Source: Glossina fuscipes
Taxonomy: Eukaryota; Arthropoda; Insecta; Diptera; Glossinidae
Assembly: GCF_014805625.2 (NCBI RefSeq)
Contig: NW_023998456.1
Location: forward strand, 2,344,919 to 2,408,918
DNA length: 64,000 bases
Direction of reading: 5' to 3'
Made by a program: the position numbers and the translations under genes. Shown here piece by piece: positions 13,201-25,200 of this stretch. Every line of letters begins with the position of its first letter. Position 1 is the stretch's first letter. Under the pieces are notes generated by a model. That model had not been told where the DNA came from. It was given only the letters and a program-made list of their open reading frames with translations, and searched no databases.

Positions 13201-16200
13201 TGATAAAAAATGTATTACCTTTATTCCCCTTTGAGGTGAACTTTTATCGATTCACCACTTAAGTTTTACAAAGAATTCTGATGCATTTCTATTTTGAGTT
13301 CTATGTGAATCTTCCGAAAAAGAGAGAATTTATCGCCGTTCCTTGAAATGAAATATGTTTAGACCGTCCGTATCGACTGAAACTTTTTTAATAGGTTTCT
13401 GAAAGATCGCTGTAGTTAATCCCCTATTAAAACAAGTAAAAAAACTATGATGGACCATGGCCACCAATAAATAACTTTCATCACGTATTCATATAATTAA
13501 TTCAAAATAAAGCGTTATATGGGAAGTGGTCGAAAAAGTGGCCCAATTCCAACCATTTTCAACGTACGTTTATCAAATTTCATCAAACGATCTGAAAAAT
13601 TATGGCATGTAAGTTGAACACTAGGAAAGACGACGGTCAGAGGGAAAGGCCAGCTGTGATCGATTCAGAAAGTGATGCTGAATCGATAGGTGTAATAAAA
13701 ACTTAGTCTATTTTAAGTCAGACTAGCGGACAGAAAGAAAACTTAATAAGTAAACACAGAAGCATTTTCTAAATCGTTTGGTACAATAGAAGGTAGGTTT
13801 ACCTCAAGTCCTCCTGGACGTATAAAAAGAGAGAATTGAAGTGAGTTAACATTCGGTTTTGCTATCAAGCGGTCATTGAAACGTAAGATCATTTTTTTCT
13901 TGTTGGAGGTATCAAAGGCGACCGACCAACTTCCCATCAGCAATCATAACCAATCAATACAAACAAGTTTTCCCCTAAAGCGTTGTTTCGTATAATGAGA
14001 AACACCTTTCGGCCCCCGTCGGATGCTATCCAATTAACCCATCATTATTTGAAACTTGTCATGTATACAATAGTTCTAACAATGCGTCGTATTAAAATGA
14101 CTTCGTTTCTATCAAAGCTAAAGCATATCTTAACCATCTAAATCAATATCTATTCGGATATATCCTTTGTTTTAATGGTTTAAAAATAAAAAAACAACGA
14201 CATGTTCAAGACTCCTCGCTTGACCTTGCTTTAATTCTTATCTGTTGAAATTACGATATAAACGGAAATTGAAATAAAACGAGAAGTATATCAAATCAAG
14301 TGGGCATGAGAATAGGAAGCAATCTTCATTGGGCAGAACATGTGTTCGAAGTATCGAAAGACGCATTCAAAGGCAATGGGGTTTTTAAAGCGGGCCAAAA
14401 AATATTTCACTGCAACCAATACTCATGGGTGACGAAGGTGTGTGTAAAACGCGGTGTCCTTGACCATCGGCGTGATGTGGATTACGTTGTGCTTATGTAC
14501 AGGTACATCCAGGGCAAGTGTTCCACAGAGACGAATTTACTCATTTAGATGAACTCCGCGGCTTTCTCATCGTTCCCAACCACTCGCCCTGTAGTTACCT
14601 GCACACCGCAAAACACAATCGTACTACCGCGATTGATCGTTCTTTAACCACACTCCGCGCCCTTGGAACGATCTACTAGCAATCACCTTTCCTACTCTAC
14701 TTGAAGGTTCAAGATGAAGATTTATTTATAAGCACTGCTGCCACTCTTCCCATAATCCTTCCTGTGCCTGTTTATAACAAAAAAAAAATAAAAAAAGATG
14801 TGCCCGCAGCTTTCGGAGGATGTCAAGTCTTCCATGAATGATTTGCAAATTGCGCGGAATGCGAAAATGCTTTAACCCCAAACTAATTGGCCCTTTAAAC
14901 AATAACGAATATAATTTCGTAAAGTAGAAAAATATAAAATTTATTCAAATATATATATATATGTATGGAATCAAAACTTTCTTAGCTTCTCCTTTCGGGC
15001 TATAAAATTTTTTAAAATCTCTTGCACACTTGGACCGTGAGATTTATCTTGTAGCTCATTTTTAATTTTCAATGTAATATCTTCAAGAACGCCTTTCGCT
15101 TCAAAGTACTTCATAATTCTTTTAATTGTTGTCCACTTTTTAATTGTATCTGGAGTCCATTTATCTCGAGGCAATTCTTTCAATTCGCAATCCGTGGCAT
15201 AGGTTTTGCTAAGCTTTCTTATTTTCTCCTCATCCAGATGCGGCAACTCCAGGCATGGTTGTCTGATAAGCCGATAGGGATCGTCGCCTTCTGTAAAGTT
15301 CTGTGTGCGCGCCTTTTCCCAATCAAAACTTAGTAAGGTGTTGTATAGAATTTTGGGATGACCCAATATGCCTCGACTGGCATCTATTAAGGTCAGGTGA
15401 GCAGATGACAATGTGAATTCCAATTCAAGTTGCATTATCCTAAGATCAGTGCCGCGGTATTTTCGCTTTCCTAACCATAAAATTGGTAAATTATGAGTCT
15501 CTACATTATATAATTCCTGAATTAATGGTGAATTTTGAGCTCGATAGTTGCATCGTCTGTAGTTTTTGCCATACAATAAACGTGCTTCAGCTTTAGTAAA
15601 TTGTGCCTTAGATCGTCTCAATTTGAAATGTTCAGAGCGAAATAAACGATTGATTTCAGTTTCTATTAAATTGAAGCAACGTCGATGCATCGCAATCCAA
15701 ACTACTTGAATGCAAAATGCCAAAAATGATTCATGAAAATTTTGATCCTTTTTTGTCAACCAGACATTCGTTACAGGTACTACGTGATAGAATTCCTTCA
15801 AATCGCCTAAACATAAAACAATTTTGCTATACTCGCGAGCTACTAATATACGGTATTGCGATAAGTGTTCCGAAAATACGCGTTTCATTTTAGTGCTCTC
15901 CTCACTTTCTGCTCGAGCATTTTCACCGCATATATCATCACGTCGTATCAATAAAAATTCTGCTATTTTTAGAAAATAATCAAAATACATAATCATAGTC
16001 CCCATAAGTAAATTTACTGTGTCGGTGTTAAGAAATAGCAGAAAATCTTTAGTTATCATATCACGGGGTGAGAGAAACGTGACCACATTTTTAATATCTT
16101 CTATTAGTATAACATCCGCATCGTATGTATTCTCCGATCTTTGAAATTCCTGGCGAAAGACTGACTCTTCCCGTTGGTTCATTGATGCGGCAAATTTGTA

Positions 16201-19200
16201 ACCGTTGGTGATTACAAACTCACTGTGTTCTGCTTCCTTGACAGCCTTCTCACGTGACTCAAATTGAATGCGTTCCTTTTCCTCATTCCAAGTAAAACGA
16301 CCATTAACATATTTCGGTACGAAAATATCCTTATGTATGCGTAACATTATATTGCGAAGAGGGCGATTTTAATTAATTAATAATATTGTAATCAATAAAA
16401 CGTTCTACGTGAGCAGAAAAACATATATTGATGTTTCTCGATACCAATGTTTAAACTTAAACTGAAAAAAAAAAAAGGAAGAAAATTCATATTCACCATT
16501 TCGAATTGGAAGCATGCTGAGTTATTAATTAAGTTTGTGACTCGCATCCGCATTAGTTACAAATCAAGTGGATACGAGCTTTGTCATCGCGACATGTCGA
16601 ATAGATCCGTCTTTTATGTGCTGACCAACATCAATATGAATTGGGTGATTGAATTTTTATAATAGGCGTGTCAATAATATTCTTGACATTTTCAATGGAA
16701 CTATTTTCTTCCTCTTTTAACTAAAAGAAATGCTTAAGAGACAATGTCATGAGTTTTTTTTTGTTTTATTCACTCAAAAGGTCTATTACGGGTACGTTGA
16801 CTTGGCAGGTAAAAAAACCTCATCCACAGTGGATTTCAAGTGCATTTTATTGCCGGATTGTTACTTAATGTGTACATCGTGAGCGATGCGGAGAAAAGTC
16901 TGATTAACACACAAAAAAAAAAAAAATTATATTGCGGACGTTTGCCGTCTTAACATTTTCTTCTTAAAAATTCTGCAAGAAAGCCTATGTTACTGTCTGT
17001 AGACTCGCAATTTTATATGTAACATATTGGACATTAATAAAATCTGTTCATATTTTAATAACCTACTAACCTACGCGGTTTGTATTACACGAGTGTTTAC
17101 GCGAATGTACGCATACAACATCCAGAAGGACTTGAGATAGATCCAAATTTTATTATACCGATCGATTTAGAATCGTTTTCTGAATTTTTGAACAAATTAT
17201 CCAATTTTTAGTGAACACAAAGCGATAGTAAGCGTTGATTAAGGCAAGAAGATGATTTTAATATAGTATTAAAGACACAGCGACACAATTACTAGTGAAA
17301 TGCAACGCTATTCGGTTAGCCGTAGCGGAAGTGCTGAAATTCAGAACTCACTATTCTGCTTAGATTGATTATATCACAATTTTAGGTTTCATGTTCGCTG
17401 TGCAACCAGTTCTCGGTTGACTTGTTCACAGAGATGAAATGGAAAAAAAGCCCCTTCGGGCTTTTTCTATAACCCGATTACTTGCCAAACCAGATAAATT
17501 CTGAAATTCCTGAAGACGACAAGTCGTTTGAAGCCATCTTCCTTTTAGACAATACGGTATTTCCACTCTTTCGCCTCTATGTTATTGGTAAGGCAATATT
17601 GTGAACACTTTATTCGAATAAATCGCTTTTTGCACAAGAGACACATTTGTTCATATATCGGGACAAAAGATATGAATTGACATCAACGTGTTGAAACCGG
17701 TCGTTAACTTTGAAACGCAATTTATATAAATTACAAACACTTTAGGAATGAAGTTAGTCATCTTCCATCACTGAATAGCAGAAATGTCGAAAAAAATCTT
17801 CCAATAAACAATCGAATATTAGACGTATCTACCGAAAACGTCCTTAAATCTCTTACTAAACGACTGCTACGTTTAGTAAAAAAAATCTCAAATTTGTTAG
17901 GAGTATTTTGAGATCGTTTTTTGAACTATCCTCTATCAGATCAGAAATGAGGAAAAGAAAAAAGATAACTTGAGACTTAAGTTCGCCACTAGGCAAACGT
18001 ATTTCGAAATTAGGTTTTCGAAGTAAGTCTTTCGAAGTGGCATTCATCGTCTCCGCCTTCTCACTCTTCGCGGCCTCGAAGAACGCACTTTCTTGTTTAA
18101 AGTTAGGGAAATAGGTAGCTATTACGACAAGAACTCATTTACTGTCACTTTTTCCTGCCACAATCCAAGTTCTTTGAGGCCTCAGACGAACGATATTTTT
18201 TATGTTGCGTACATAAAAAAATTTCCTTCAAAGTATACGCACAAACACTTATCATTCATGGTAACAGCCATGATGTGAAATCAAAATTTGTCGTATAAAA
18301 TAAATGAAAACTAATATTTGAGAAGCTCAATAAGAAATATTTATTTCTCGTTATTAATCCTAATGCTTCTTCTTCCTAAGTTTCTCTTTCTGTTCATTGA
18401 ATGTTTTCATAATCTCTTCTACGCCTAAGTAAGAAGTATCCTCAACCTCGCGAGTACATCTAATCCAAACATCGGTAAGTATGCCCTCGGTCTTAAAATA
18501 CTCCACAATGCTATGGACTTTCGACCATTTACGTACCATAGCAGGTGTCCAATACTCCATTGTGGTTTCGAGTTCATAACGCGATCCATAGGTTTTATAC
18601 AATTTTCTTAATTCTTCTTGAGTCCGGGAAGGAATATTCAAATACGGTTGTTTTACAATTCGATAAGGATCGTACGATTTCGAGAAATTGTGACGTCGTA
18701 CAGCTTCCCAGTCAAGTTTCAGCATAGTATTGTACAAATATTTTGGATGCCCTAATATACCCAAACTGATATCAGCCAAAGACATTTGCGCGGCATTAAC
18801 GATAAATTGCAATTCAATTTCTAATATTCTCACGTCATTACCGCGATATTTCCGCTTTCCTATCCACAATATTGGTAGGTTATGTTTTTCCACGTTGGTC
18901 AACTCCTGGATCAACGGTGAACTTTGAGACCGATAATTGCATCTTTTGTAATTCTTTCCATATAACATACGAGCCTCGGCTTTAGTAAACTTGAATCGAT
19001 CGTTTGTTGGCAAACTAAAGTGCTCGGAGCGAAACAAACGATTCATTTCCATATCAATTAAATGAAAATCCCTTCGATGCAGTGCGATCCATACAACTTG
19101 AGTTGAATAGCCTAAAAATGCTTCATGAAAAGCTCTATCCTTAATGGACCTTGATATGTTAACAATAGGGGCAAGATGATGAAATTTCTTTACCTCGCCC

Positions 19201-22200
19201 ATACCCAAAACTACGTCGCTGTATTCTCGAGCCAACAATAAGCGATATTGTGACAAATTAGCGGAATAAACTTGCTTCAGTTCATTGCTCTCTATACTTT
19301 GGATTTGAGCCTTATCGCCACTTATCTCATCGCGTCTTATTATGATAATCTCTACCAGTTTTAAAAAATAATCAAAATATATAATTAAAGCTTTCAAAAA
19401 TCGATGCACTATTTTCGTGTTTATAAATTCGCAAAAGTTTTGGGTTATTATTTCAGGAGGTGCCAAATATGTAACCAAGCTTCTAATATCGTGTAATAAG
19501 ATGACATCGGCATCGTATGTGGTGGGCGATCTTTGAAATTCCTGACGGAATATTAACTCTTCCACTTGGTTAAGGCTTGCAAGATATTTAAAACCACAAG
19601 TCGGAAGAATCTCATTTCCCGCCTCTCTTGTATCGGCAGTGCGCGAATTAAATTGTAAGCAATCCTTCTCCGGATCCCAACCCCAATGACCGTTAACATA
19701 TTTCGGTACGAAATCATCGTTATAAATGCGTATCATTTAATCCCTTCTTTTTTCCCTTTCTAATGGAACGATTCGAAGTGAACGTCTTCTCTTGAAATCT
19801 AAAGGACAAAATCTATTTATTGCAATTAGAAAATATAAACTGGAAAAACTTTTTTATGATTGAAATATTTCATTTATGTCTGTCTGTCTGTCACTAGCGT
19901 AAAAAACTGTATCTCTATGTAGATTAGACAGTCAACTTATTAGAAAATTCTATTATTTCAAATTTTAAATTATTTTCTTTATTATTAAAAGGTAGTCTTT
20001 AACATTATTCGCATCTGGCTGTCGCACTCATGGCAACAAGCATAGCGTGATCCTCTACTTTCTGCCTTATAACGATTGTAGAATTAAAAAAAAACGACTG
20101 CAACAAATCGCTCAAGAACCATCACTTTGTGCTAGTACAGTTATTCATTCATCAGCAAAAAGCATATATTGATTTTGTGTAGATGCACACTTTTAATGAA
20201 AATTCGCATATTCAATCACACCCAATACTTCATTTGACGTGGTCACAATTTCGCAAAATTAATAATTTACTTGTCAAGGATTTTATTATATTTCATAAGA
20301 AAAGTACAAATTAGGCATTGGAGTCGTAGAAAAGCTAACTTTTGATTAGGATGTTTACGTGTGTGTGGTGGCGTCTCAATAACCTGTGGTAAGCCAAATC
20401 ATCTACTACGGATCAATTTTCATCACACAAATTTTAAAATCTCTTTCTAAATGGCTTATCAATCATGAGAGCCCTAACATGAAATGGAATCCAAGAAATA
20501 GATCCATGTGAATCAAATTTGGATAATTAACAAATTTTCAGCGCAAAACATTAACAAGTAGGTTTTTTTGGCTAATAAAGATTTACATTTCTTAAGAATC
20601 CCCTATATAGTATCTAAGAAATAGACGTACGTGGTTTAAATTAGGTAAGATTGATTTCTTTGTCAATTTCCCATTATGAAACTATAAAGATTCAGTGACT
20701 TTTGCCGAGAAATTTTGAAAATTGCAATTTTTTCTTATCTAACGACTTTTCAAATTTGGACCTTATATGTGGAGTGATCAAGAAGGTGATCCAATCGGCC
20801 AATCAATCATTAAAATATCTCCAAAATTGCGGCCAAAAAATGATTCTGAACTGTTATAATCAAAGGGGGATGGATCCAAAAGCAGCGCTACATAACACCG
20901 CACAAATTTAATATACCCTATACCACAAGTGGCATAGAGTGTAAATATGAACGTTAACCCGGCTCAAACATGGTACAGCAGTAAAAGTTTTCTTTTGACA
21001 ATTTCATCGTCATCATCCGAGAAGAATCTGTCTGATAGGAGGAAGGCGAATAGAGGTCATAACATGCATGACATTGAAGTAATCTAACGGGTTCGTAGCA
21101 TCTTGATGCGCGCTTACCGGAACGTTGAAGTTAATTCATTTGGATTCTACTAAATATTAGACACGGCGGAATAAAGAATTCAAAAATTCTCTTAAGTAAT
21201 TCAGTCTTTAATGGCGAGTCTTAAAAGATTGAGATATATACTACCTCATAAGCTAAAAGTATCATGTGCATGAAAAAAGACCAACCCGCCATTTTCGACT
21301 AAGCATATCACTTTTTATTTTGATCTAGGGCGTGAAAGTAATGCAATCATGCAGTTAACTGCCATGCTTTTGTCACACTTGAGCAACCAGACATAGCCAA
21401 CTTCTGTTTTCAATCACCTCTAGGGCCAAGAAGTCAACATAAGTAGATGTCAAATTTGTTGAGGAACCTGAGCGGATTATGTAACACGTGACATTAGTAC
21501 TCGTCTAGGATCTGGTATCGCAATAAGGCTGCCATCATCTATGTATGACCTCTTCAGAAAAAGCTTTCGAAGTGTTTTTAGTTATATGCATATATATACG
21601 ATATATTTGTATGGAAAATACATTTACATATTTATTATTAACATATTTTGTAAATTCTTTATCTTTTAGAGCCAAAAATCGTCAAGATCATACCACATCA
21701 CCTATTATAAATAATGGAGGTAATGAAATCATGTATGCAACTCCGTCGAGTTCTGGTAATACATTTGCTCAACAACAACAGCAACAGCAAAGTGCACCTG
21801 GTAATACTGGCAACAATAACCCAAGTTCTTCCACAACGAATTCTGCAATTAATGCTGGAGGAAATTCAACAAATAACAATCGCAAAAAATCCCATCAGAT
21901 ACAGCAACAACAACATCATCAACAACAAACCAATAACGGCGGTGTACAGAAACGCTATGTCTGCACTCACTGTCCTTACTCGACAGATCGTCGGGATCTT
22001 TATACGCGGCATGAGAATATACATAAAGATGAGAAGCCATTTCAGTGTTATGTATGTCTTAAACAATTTAATCGAGCCGATCACGTGAAAAAGCATTTCC
22101 TGCGCATGCATCGTGACGTGCCGTACGATATTAATAAAACTCGTCGGCATCCGCCAGCCACTGGCCATCATTATCGTGCTAATATCATTGGTGGTGGNNN

Positions 22201-25200
22201 NNNNNNNNNNNNNNNNNNNNNNNNNNNNNNNNNNNNNNNNNNNNNNNNNNNNNNNNNNNNNNNNNNNNNNNNNNNNNNNNNNNNNNNNNNNNNNNNNNNN
22301 NNNNNNNNNNNNNNNNNNNNNNNNNNNNNNNNNNNNNNNNNNNNNNNNNNNNNNNNNNNNNNNNNNNNNNNNNNNNNNNNNNNNNNNNNNNNNNNNNNNN
22401 NNNNNNNNNNNNNNNNNNNNNNNNNNNNNNNNNNNNNNNNNNNNNNNNNNNNNNNNNNNNNNNNNNNNNNNNNNNNNNNNNNNNNNNNNNNNNNNNNNNN
22501 NNNNNNNNNNNNNNNNNNNNNNNNNNNNNNNNNNNNNNNNNNNNNNNNNNNNNNNNNNNNNNNNNNNNNNNNNNNNNNNNNNNNNNNNNNNNNNNNNTGA
22601 TGTAACGCTAACAACCGCGGTCGGTGGCGGTGGCGGTGGCGTTGGCGGTGGCGTTGGTACTGTTACCGTTAAACCAAAAAGAGAGAAAAGATTTACCTGC
22701 CTGTATTGTCCCTGGTCGGGAGCAGATAAATGGGGTCTTAAACGCCATTTAAATACTCATACAAAACCTTTCGTATGTTTGTTATGCGATTATAAAGCCG
22801 CACGTTCGGAACGCTTGTCCACACACATCCTTAAGGTGCATAATAAAAGAGCCTGCAGTAAATGTAACTTTTTAGGGGATACTCTAGAAGAATACCAAGC
22901 TCACTTAAAAGAGGCACAGTAAGTTTATAAACATTTTATAGCAATATATAGCAATAATAAACGTAACATAACATTAACATAACTCTTTAATGTGACGATT
23001 GCATTTAATTCTCTATTAACTTTCTCTTCTCTATATTTAACTAAACTAATTCCACTACACACATATCAGCCCACACTTTGTGCCATCCCAGCGTCAAAAT
23101 TTGTCAACAAATTTAAATGTTTTAAGAACGATAAGCAACACTTTAGGAAATAGTAATAATAATAACAATAACAACAATAACCATAATAATAACAATCATT
23201 TAAATCAATTTCAAAATGACAACTTTAGGTAATTAACATAAATATATTGAAAAATAATTTATTTCGAAGTTTGGATTTCACTTTTTTTCTAACAAACTCA
23301 TTTTATTAAACAGTATAAACAATTCAACGAATGCTAACAATTCGGTTACTATTTATACGACAAATAATACTAATGATAATCAGAATGGTGCGACCGGCGG
23401 TCCCTTACAAGAGATAATTGTTAATCCTACATCGATGGGCGGATGGCGTTTAAGTGCCACCGGTGCTTTAATACCGCCACAGGATTTATTAACAAGCGGC
23501 CTGCCGAACGCTGCTGTTCAGAAACGTGGCTCAGAGCGCTTATTTCAATATCTTGAAGCGGACGGAAGCGATACCGAAGACTATTCGCGGTATTTGAACA
23601 TTAAATTTTCGAATTTTTCTGAACATTTTCGTAACGTTTGGTTTTCAATTCTATTTTTTTTATTTTTTTTTTTTATTTTTTAATCTTAACATATGTGTGC
23701 TAAATTGCTTTAAATCCTTTTTATTTTCAAAATTTTTATTATGCAACCTTTCTAGGTTCTCAATACCAAACTAAATTTACAAAGTTATCTATACAAAATT
23801 CTCTGACCAAACTTTACTAGACGGCGTTATCAACGGTGAACACTTTGCTAAATTTCTTTTCGAGGTCGATATCACTAAAGTTTAATATTCAAGAAAGAAA
23901 ATATCGTGCAATATCTAAGATCTCTCTTCTTGCTCCAAGCTGCGCCGTGCGAATGGTGGGATCTGTTCAGAAACATTTTGTTCTATTTGGCCTTCTTGGG
24001 CTTAACTGGCAAGCGCCAAAGATCACTTCCCCCTTATGAGAACAGGTTCCTATTAATCAGTCTAATATCTGTAGGGAAGAGAGGGATGGCGAAATCGAGT
24101 CTCCATTCTTACTTACCAACCTTAGGTTTACTGTCCCGCATAGAGTCTTTAATCACATCTTTCCCTTGCGTCTAACGCGTTTTAGGGCTACCTATGAATT
24201 GCATTCTCCCATGCGTGTTCTCTGAAATGAAAATTTTCACTTATTCTTCGCTTCGGATAAAAGTGAATACAGTGTATCAGCTGCATTACTTATTCGATAA
24301 TATCATTGCGAAAGTCATTGGCTAAGTGTTTATCACGGTGTTATTCCTCTTTACCTTCCGTTTGCTACTGTATGCCTAGTATCAATTGTTCTAAACTGTA
24401 GGTCAACTTATACTTATAACATATATATTTTGTTGTGAGTCTTAAGGCTAAGTAGCTGCTAACATCTAAATGAATAAATAATAGTAATAAAGGTCACTAG
24501 GGCAAGAATGTCTCATTTGTTGATTTTTTTTTTTAATGTACCATAGTTGTGGCAATAATTCTGTTGAAACCCCTGGTATTTCTGTGCTGTCCTAACAAGG
24601 TGTTCTCTTAAACCTGTCTCCTGCTTACTGCTAGAGTGGAAAATATATCTAATTTTCCGTCCATCGGCAATTATTTCAGTTCCCTAGATTATGAAAGCGT
24701 GCTTCTCATTAAACTACGATTTTTGTGAAATAGAAATTAAATTCCTGCGAGTTTGAGAATTGTCAGAAAGACAGACATGTCGATTTCAATGTTGTCAACG
24801 TCTTATGGAATGCCTAATATTTTTAAAGCCTGCAAAAGTGTTGATAAAGTTAATCTACTCTTATACTTTGCGAATTGTCCCGTATATATCTGTAGGCTGA
24901 CTTTCTCTCGAGCTTGTAAAAAAGGAAAAAAAGGGCTTAGAATAGCTCATCCTATGCGTAACAGACTGCTTGGATTGACTGATGAGTGCAAATGTGTAAA
25001 CGTAAAGTATATTAATTGGCTGATGTTTGAATAGAATTCATAAATACAATTTTTAAAGCCGTCACACCGAATATTTTATATCTAACGAAGTGCGATCTAC
25101 GGATAATTATAAGTTTATGTTATATATAAGTTTGTCTTATAATTTTTTTACGAAAATATTCTTTGAGAACTTCTTCAATATTAGATTAGAAAATGTAACT

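Larger units (their letters stand above)
16348..18359. other. Spacer between nested genes 3 and 4
   Basis: AT-rich, mostly featureless. Contains a terminator-like hairpin (17447-17468), a 10-bp perfect stem (17853-17879) and a minus-strand open segment near 17880-18080 (text such as EAAKSEKAETMNATSKDLL) that looks coding-like but is unidentified. Confidence 0.4.

Noticed and set aside
17445..17468. Bacterial-type intrinsic terminator
   Set aside because: Perfect hairpin and T-run, but flanked by fly intron sequence with no bacterial genes; taken as chance and listed only as a hairpin.
22171..22614. 147-codon minus-strand frame
   Set aside because: Consists almost wholly of the 400-N gap.
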